From contig NC_092875.1 of assembly GCF_028372415.1 (NCBI RefSeq), positions 355,624,233-355,688,232 of the forward strand: a DNA stretch of 64,000 nucleotides, written 5' to 3'. The stretch comes from Notamacropus eugenii (taxonomy: Eukaryota; Chordata; Mammalia; Diprotodontia; Macropodidae). Below the pieces are notes generated by a model. The model was given only the letters and a program-made list of their open reading frames with translations, had not been told where the DNA came from and ran no database searches. The position numbers were made by a program, and so were the translations under genes. Below, in pieces: positions 57,140-64,000 of this stretch (positions within the stretch are counted from its first letter, which is position 1; each line of letters starts with the position of its first letter).

Positions 57140-57445
57140 GTTCACAGATACAAAGTGTATAGAGATACATAGTATGTACAAAATAAATACACAGTGATTA
57201 GGTAAGGAGACACAATAACAAATGGGAGAGTCAAAAAAGACCTCTTGACAAAGGTGGCACTTAGACTGAGCTTTGAAGGGAATCCAAAGTGCCAAAGGAT
57301 AGAGATAAGATGGAAGAGCATGCCAAGTATGAGCGACAGGTTTTGCAAAGACATGGAGGTGAGAGACCAATGTTGTGTATGGGGAAAAACAAGTCGGATA
57401 TTTTGGTTGGAGTATAGAGTATGTGAGGTTGCCATATGGTTAAGA
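57140..57445 (+). repeat. RTE/MAR4-like repeat, middle part
   Basis: 'aaataaatacacagtgatta', 'cacttagactgagctttgaa', 'gggaatccaaagtgccaaag' and 'tttgcaaagacatggaggtg' parallel 40065-40310. Open frames on both strands here are not coding-like. Confidence 0.5.
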
Positions 57446-57814
57446 GCCAGTATGTGCCTCTTCCACTGCTTTTGTAGAACTTGGTTCAAGCATCTAGAGT
57501 CTAAGATTGAGAACCCAAACAGTCTTCTGCTCCTATCATCTCTTGGGCTGTGATCTTCTTCCCACTAGGATGGAAATGGGGATGGCTGGATGGTCCCTAA
57601 TGAATCAATATTCAAGTCGTTTCTTCCCCCACCCCCCACCTTAAATTCAAAAATTCACTCTCAAAAATCTAGTCTCTGACAAGTTCTCAGAAAAGGGGAA
57701 ATGACAAAAAAGTCATTACACAAAGAGGCAGTTTCTTCTACATCATTCTGCCCTATGATTATCTGAACCAAGGAATGCCCGCTTCCTTTGCATTGAACTG
57801 ATGGTGATTCAAAT
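57446..57814. other. No gene recognised
   Basis: The 102-codon plus-strand frame ending at 57553 derives mostly from the preceding repeat. Confidence 0.4.
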
Positions 57815-58385
57815 AGGCATATAATGTTAATTATATTAATGAGAGTTAAAGATCTTTCTCACCCATTAATGGGCCTGCCCATTAAGGGAAGCTTGATTAG
57901 GGGAGATTTATTTTGTAGGAAAGCCCACATCTTTTGCTGATTTCCAAAAAGGCACTGGTTTTCAAGGGTTGTGATGCCCGCTGACTGAAAAGTGTACATA
58001 TACTCTGAAGTGAGGTTTTCTTTTGGGGTTTGCCTATTGGAAGTGTTTGTTTGGCCAGATGAGACTCTGAGTAGCCACCAAGGAGTCCCCCTCCATCTTT
58101 GAAAACCCAGATATTGGTGCTTCTCTCTCTAGTAACTATGCATTGCTTATGGCCAGACAGTTGGAAGCCCTGTCTATTGTGTTTATTTCCCTGTTTGTAC
58201 TCTCTCTGAAATTCAGGGTGCTGACTTTTTCCCCTCTGCTAAGTGAATGATATATGTGCTTGATTAAAATAGATTGTTGATCTCTCAAAAGTTACTTCTC
58301 CTTTAGAGAAGCAGCTCTAAGAACCTGTGCAGCAGGCCCTCCTGTATATGCCTCCTGTACATGCCAGAGTCCTTGCTATTACAAG
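57815..58385 (+). mobile_element. LTR-like interspersed repeat, copy B (about 570 bp)
   Basis: Partner of copy A at 43236-43795, in opposite orientation. Matching blocks in order: 'ataatgttaat' start, 'gcctgcccattaagggaag', 'tttcaagggttgtgatgcc', 'ggaagtgtttgtttggccag', 'ttgaaaacccagatattggt', 'cttatggccagacagttgg', 'gtgcttgattaaaatagatt' and 'gctctaagaacctgtg'. No coding frame. Broken, family unknown, most likely a solo LTR or another terminal-type repeat. Confidence 0.5.
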
Positions 58386-59144
58386 GCATTGCCAAACACC
58401 TCATATAAAGATGTAAAATACATCTCACTAAGATTCACTGGTCTGTAAGATTATCTGGTTGATCAGAGAACTATCTTGAACAATTTGTTAAACCTCCCAA
58501 ATTAGACTATAGGCAATGTTCCTTAGGAACATCGTGGCAAGAAGACTAAACTACAAATGTGTTCTTTTTGGATAGAAAAATTGAAAAAAAATTTGAAAAC
58601 GATCAATAAGCATAAAAACTGCTATTTTAAGTAGAAGGTCCTAGAAAAATCATTTTTACTTAGGTTTTGAACCATATACTAGCTTCTTCTATTTTCTCAT
58701 CCTCTTACTTCTATTGTCATTGTTACTTCTAATTGCAGATTTTGTATTTTACATTAGCAGGACATAATGCTTTGCTTTTAATGTAGGAAGTTGAAATGTG
58801 TCATAGATAGTTTTCTACAAAAATTAAACTTTTAATGTATAGACATAAAAAAAATCTAAGGGTCAAAAGCAAATTAAAATATTGGAGAGTTGATCTCTTG
58901 CTAGTGTAAGATAGCAGATAATGTTTCTAATTATCTTTATAGCTCTAAGTCTATCCTCCAGTTCCTTATTACATATCAGAGGATGATTTCTTCCTTGAAA
59001 GCCTTTGTATTTTTTTTTTTTAGAGAAACAAACTCAAATTTAAAAGGAGTACATGAATTCAAAATTTTCAAGCATTGTAGATATTCAACACTGACTCTTG
59101 CTTTTGGAGGTACAAAACCCATATGCCTTATTCATATTTTAAAA
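58386..59144. other. No gene recognised
   Basis: No supported feature. Confidence 0.4.
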
Positions 59145-59340
59145 GAGTAGTTTTAGGATTGGAATTAGGAAAATTTGTATTCAGATCTCTCTGTAATGTT
59201 TAGCTACGTGATCTCGAACAGATCACTTACCCTCTATGTGTTTCAGACAACCCTTTAGGATCCATACCTCTAATTCATAGATCGGTTACCTATTGTCTCA
59301 TCAGTAGGAATTCATTTATTGATAGTTTCACTTACCAGGA
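59145..59340 (+). repeat. MIR-type SINE variant
   Basis: 'gagtagttttaggattggaa', 'gtatcagatctct'-like head and 'gctacgtgatctcgaacaga', 'tcacttaccctctatgtgtt' are the core. It is followed by a different tail ('gacaaccctttaggatccat', 'ctaattcatagatcggttac'). Confidence 0.5.
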
Positions 59341-59409
59341 AAATGACAGATCTTTTGCACATACAAGTAATAACAATAGCTGACATTGTTACAGCATTTT
59401 CTATTCCAT

Positions 59410-59535
59410 TCCATTGAAGTCAGCAAGCATTTATCAAACTCCTATTATATGACATGCACTTTTTGATGCACTGGGGATAAAGAGATACAAATTGAAATAG
59501 TCTTTGCCCTCAAAGAGCTTCAATTCCATTATTTA
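59410..59535 (+). repeat. RTE/MAR4-like or L2-like repeat
   Basis: 'gtcagcaagcatttatcaaa', 'ctcctattatatgacatgca', 'tgatgcactggggataaaga' and 'tgccctcaaagagcttcaat'. Confidence 0.6.
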
Positions 59536-59589
59536 AAATTGACGAAGAATTTGATATAAACTATTCTACTTGATCTCCACAGCAATACT

Positions 59590-60090
59590 AATGAGATAGG
59601 TATTTTTTAGAGGTCAGAAGGCTTAACCGATGATTTCATTGTTTTGGGAAAATCTTAGTGATTGAAACTCCTATTTAGTCAACAAACATTTCTTAAATAA
59701 CTTCTGTGTGCCAGGCACTATGCTAAAGCTCCAGATGCAAAGAAAGGGTGGGGAGAAGTCCTTTTCTCAATGCATATCTGTAACTGTTCTGCAGCTTATA
59801 CTTTTAAAGGATTGCTGTGGGCACTGAGAGTTTAAGTCACTTGCCCAGGATCACATAGCCAGTATAGTTCAAAGGCAATACTTGATCCCAGGTCTTCCTG
59901 ACTCCAGAAGTCAGCTTTTCATTCTGTTACAATACCTCGTCAAGGCAAGTATTTCAAGAAATATTTTTTCCATTTTACAAATCATAAAACTGAGGCTAAG
60001 ATGAGGTCATGAGTCATTCATGATCATGTAGTTAGTATGCATCAAAGGCTTGGTTTCAAACTTAGACACTCTCTCCCTTATGCCATGGTT
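59590..60090. repeat. Nested cluster: MIR-type fragments (antisense) and RTE/MAR4-like fragment (sense)
   Basis: 'aatgagataggtattttt' begins an antisense MIR piece. At 59675-59765 a sense fragment ('aacaaacatttcttaaataa', 'gtgccaggcactatgctaaa') interrupts. At 59800-59935 antisense SINE text ('aagtcacttgcccaggatca', 'catagccagt', 'caggtcttcctgactccaga') follows, and a second antisense MIR piece lies at 59965-60085 ('ccattttacaaatcataaaa', 'ctgaggctaagatgaggtca'). Confidence 0.6.
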
Positions 60091-62915
60091 CATCAAAAAG
60101 GTGCCAGGAACTTGGAATTAATTAATATTTGTTGATGGGTAGCTGATACTCCTTATGTGCTTTAGATACATATTGTGTCATTATACTTTTGTCATACAGT
60201 TATTCCCCAAACGTTTGCCACTATGCTCTGAGTTCTCTTTCTACAGCCACACATAAACCAATGTCCAACAGGCAACTGGTGATGTGTGCCTGAAATTGAG
60301 GTGTGACACTGGCTCTGCATAGACAATTGGGAATCATCCACTCAACACTAGGAAAGTAAAAATTTCTCACTCTTTCCTTTGGCTTTTTATTAAACCCTCC
60401 TCTTGTTCTTTTTATTAACTTTGGGAGAAAATACAGTTTTCTCTACATTTATTGAAAGCAAAAATGGAAGCAAAGAATTTGAATGAAAAGTTTTTTAAAA
60501 TCACAATTGCTTGCTTAATTTTCAATGAATGTGATCTTAAAGTATTATTAAAAGCATATTAAAATTACAACTATGTTATCTCTTCTACCATAAATCTGAT
60601 AGTTATGATAGGAAGAATTTGACTTTAGAAGAAAAATGTTTCCAATTATATTTCAGTGAATGAATCAACTTTGAAATGTCATTGTTCCTAGGAATGTACT
60701 GGAACCAAAGGTAGTCATGGGCACAATGTCTGATTTCTAATGTAGCCAGTACAGGTCAAGTAAAAAACTGTCACACAGATATTTGAATTATTGATGGTAA
60801 ATAATGGCACTGATGAAAAATCTTTTTATTATATATACATTAAAAAATTTCTTCATGAAACAACTGTTCTAGAGTGATCTATTCATTAAAAAGGTGATGG
60901 ATCTTTTTGTTTTTGTTCAATAAGCTCTGGCCTTGAGAAAGGCTGTATTCAGGACTCACCAGGGAATATCATTGAATGAGTCTCACATATAACTGACTGA
61001 ATCCTTTCCTATTTGAGAAGAGAGGGATAGATTTGAACCAGGCATGGATAAAATAAACTGGTGCAAACATCCAAATTGTATAAGCAATCAGAGTTTTGTG
61101 ACCTCAGGTAATGATCTCAGAGCTAAAAGGGGCAGAGATTTGAAGGGGAAAAGCAGTAGCTGAAAAGGAAATAGAGGTCATTATCAGGGATTATGAATCA
61201 GGGAGCTGTGAGGGCAGGAGGCAAAAGCAATGGGGCAGAATCTGTCAAAACTGGGATTATAATCTGATTAAAGGAGCCAAGGTGTTGGTTCAAGAGTCAA
61301 GAATTAGATACTCAGTAACTTCTCTTCACTCTAGGTGAAAGCTTAACACAACTCAATGGGTTTATATTATATAAATGTCGATCACTATCAAAACCTGAGT
61401 TTGGAAAGGGCATTAAGATCAAAATTTGTATTTACCATCAGTGAACTGGAATAAAATTCTCTGTTGTATTTTATTTTTTATTGGACACTAACCTTTGTTT
61501 AGCAAGTTTTTTTTTTCTTTCTAAGAAAAATGAGGAAATGCTCTAGATTAAGCTCTAGTTCAGAGACTTGCACATAGTTATTTTCTGCATGGATAAATAT
61601 TATGTAAGTAATTTTTGCAACATGCTTAAAAACTAATTATTTGAATGGCCAGGACAGTAGCCACAGTGGAGCTTCTGCCCAATCTCAACTGAATTTTCCA
61701 CAGATCTGAGAATTACTGTGCATCTCTGTAAATGTCTAACCCAACCAAAGCCTTCTTGTTTCTGGATCGTGGGCGAAGCTTCATCCTGGGTGTGCCTGAA
61801 GAAGCAGAGGGGAGATTTCAAAAAAAAAAAAATCATAGAATGAGTAAATGCAGATTGTTGGTGGGTATATAAACCTCAGAACCAAAAGAACTACTTTATG
61901 TTACTACCTCCATTGCCACCTGCCTCTCATACACTTATACACAATAATTTTTAAGATCTCTCATGGATTTTCTGAAGTAGTCCTAATTCAATGCAACTGA
62001 AAACTCTCCAAAGTCCAAACAAAATAAAGTATCCTCATTTATTAAGCTCTGTCAAACTCAGAGAAAAACTTAGGCAAGCCTGAAAAAAAGAAAACTAATA
62101 AATCCTAGGACTGCTGATGGTGTGACCTAAAAGCACTTGCTTTAAAAGCCCATGTTTAATTAAATAGCACTGTTTCTTGAACAGAGTCCAGGTATGAGGG
62201 AAGAAAATCTGCCTAAAATCCACTTAAAGTTATTTTATGATGAACAAAGTTTCTGCTTGATGCACTAGATATCTCTAAGCATTGTTGTATGAATAAAAGT
62301 TTTCTTTTAGTTTTAATGGTCTCATACTCTTAACTGAACATGTCAAATGTTAAAAGCCTGAGGGTTATTGTTCTGATGAAAATCTACCTCATTTATCATG
62401 GCAATTAGTGACCAAAGAGAAGGATGTGAACCCATAATTTTATTTTATTGTTTGCTACCAGACAGAAAAGAGTCTAACTCTGTCCATGGTTACCTTTGTG
62501 GAGTGGCAAAAGGCACAAAATTGGAACTGCTCACATGTCTGCACATATGAAAGGGCCCTCATTTATTTTTCTTGAAATAAAATGGCATATGATCTGTCAC
62601 ATTCCAACCAGTCTGAATTTATCATGTTTTCCTTATGTTTCTACTGAACAAAGAAAAGAAACCTCACAAGACTGACATTTGACTATGCTCTGTATGCAAT
62701 ATAAGTAGATAATCTTTAAGAAATAGTAATTTAAAGTAAAACAATGCAATGAGTAAATTATCCTGATATACTCTTAATCTAGTAGAATTGTTAAAGTTAA
62801 TTATATATGTGAATTTGCAAAAAATCTGGGATTTTTTCATTTTAGTCATTCCTAGTATAGTGATTCCCTCCAATACAAATTGTTAAAAATTCTCAGTATT
62901 TACCAGATTTATGTT
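60091..62915. other. Long stretch without recognised gene or repeat
   Basis: About 2.8 kb. Short open frames only (at most 69 codons), with no motif I can place and no RNA gene seen. Confidence 0.45.
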
Positions 62916-62917
62916 AG

Positions 62918-63062
62918 AGAGTTGCAGAAGGCACATGAAAGTCAAATGACTTTCCCAGGATCACAAAGCTAAAAAATGTCACTGTTGGAATTTGATGCAA
63001 CTTATTTCTGATTCTAAGCCAGTCTTTTATCCTCTGTTTTGCACTGTCTGTCACACACTAAG
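62918..63062 (-). repeat. tRNA-derived/MIR-type SINE, antisense, decayed
   Basis: 'caaatgactttcccaggatc', 'acaaagctaaaaaatgtcac', 'tgttggaatttgatgcaact' and 'ctaagccagtcttttatcct' are the reverse complement of the core and head. Confidence 0.6.
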
Positions 63063-63758
63063 ACACAGGGCAGTTGTAGCTATCCCATATGATTTATCTG
63101 TTCAAGAGCATTATCATTGTTGATAAAGGGATTGAAATATCATGCATACTGTTACCACTTACAGACAAGAAGTTTTAACCAGGAAATGGGCTTAAAATTG
63201 TATAGAATTTAGTGTTTATATTATTATGATTGGTGGAAAACATAAATCTTGACCTCTGGTACATCACAGGGCAGGAGTCTATGTATTCCATAACGTAGTC
63301 TAGCAGAGCCTTTACTAATATATGCTACCCTAGTTCCCACCATTTGACAATTAAGATGCTCCTCAGGACTCTATTCCAATATGGGCATCATGCTTATTTT
63401 AAATAAAAGTCATTTAGAATCTAAAAGAGAAGTTATTAAAAGGTGAAGCATGATATATACTGTGGAAAATTCAAAAAAGAAAAAAGCAGCCAATATTTTA
63501 AAAATTTTATCAGTCATGTTCTAGATATAACTAAATCTGAACCGAGGAGCAGAGATCATTGTACAAGGTAATCAGTATATCACACTTGTTACTCTAGAGA
63601 AATTGTATGCGTGAAAAACAAATTTAAGAGAGAAATAAAGCTGGTCTTACCATAAGAAATATTAGAGATATTTAATACACTTCCCAGTCACTTGAGGTTG
63701 GAGTGTGTGTGTGAGAAGAGTGGGATTGAGGCAACTGTCACACATACTCAAAAAATAG
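63063..63758. other. No gene recognised
   Basis: No supported feature. Confidence 0.4.
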
Positions 63759-63759
63759 C

Positions 63760-63846
63760 TATCATCATCATCATCATCACCACCACTACCAAGAATTTCA
63801 TCACCACCACCATCATCATCATCATTGTCATCATCATTATCATCAG
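63760..63846 (+). repeat. (CAT)n/(CAC)n trinucleotide array
   Basis: Imperfect CAT and CAC triplets, interrupted by 'actaccaagaatttcatc'. The D/G-rich minus-strand frame across it is an artefact. Confidence 0.95.
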
Positions 63847-64000
63847 AGATACATGACCTAGGTGGGTCACTGGTCTGATCCAATAGGCAGTTCTTAGCAT
63901 CTTATATCCATGACTGCTTTAATCAGCAGAAACATGTATAGTAATAAGTAACCCACCATCACCTGCAACAGCATTTCCCTTTGTTTGGTTAGTTCTAATT

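Noticed and set aside
63662-63883. D/G-rich acidic open frame on the minus strand
   Set aside because: Translation of the CAT/CAC array.

Overview
The window looks like intergenic or deep-intronic DNA from a marsupial. The evidence is the repeat set. There are L1 and HAL1 elements whose 5' ends carry a 'ggaaccaagatgg' motif, MIR/THER-type CORE-SINEs, and tRNA-derived SINEs whose tail includes 'ggaaatggcaaa' and a 'cagacatgacta'-type end. There are also old L2 and CR1/L3 LINE tails and repeats with the signature 'cattta-ttaagtgccta...ggggataca'. The DNA is AT-rich, poor in CpG and full of microsatellites. The species cannot be fixed from sequence alone. I find no intact host gene, no convincing exon chain and no CpG island. 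Every long open frame that I recognise belongs to a retrotransposon or a processed pseudogene; the others look like chance frames.

Layout. 1-1440: L1 piece with an antisense 5' half joined to a sense ORF2 tail. 2585-3325: another L1 tail. 4078-9247: the clearest structure, a HAL1 (L1 derivative with ORF1 but no ORF2) flanked by a 15-bp target-site duplication. Its ORF1 is split by a retrocopy of TBRG1 mRNA with its own duplication, and the retrocopy holds a SINE. 12227-12561: antisense 7SL (SRP) RNA retropseudogene with A-rich tail and target-site duplication. 13-35 kb: mostly SINEs, L2, CR1/L3, RTE/MAR4-like and antisense L1 fragments, with large TC and TA/TATG arrays near 18 and 19.5 kb. 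35.2-36.1 kb: a possible LTR-type fossil. 36.8 kb: a pure (TC)n array. 42.4-49.5 kb: a dense stack of degraded L1 interrupted by a SINE, an LTR-like repeat and an inverted L1/HAL1 5' half. 54.35-56.03 kb: a nearly full-length retrocopy of YWHAZ (14-3-3 zeta), with 5' leader, coding region, 3' UTR and short A-tail. 56.1-56.4 kb: a long polypyrimidine tract. 57.8-58.4 kb: a second, oppositely oriented copy of the LTR-like repeat. The remainder is L2/SINE scatter and unrecognised unique DNA, ending in a CAT/CAC array at 63.8 kb.

The parts do not form a pathway. What they share is L1-type target-primed reverse transcription, acting on L1/HAL1 RNA, on host mRNAs (TBRG1, YWHAZ), on 7SL RNA and on SINEs. 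I saw no evidence of a new biological system. The most informative items are the nested insertion history, the full-length 7SL retrocopy, the TBRG1 retrocopy missing its FYR-domain region, and the inverted L1 junctions. Family names were assigned from memory of consensus sequences, without a database search.
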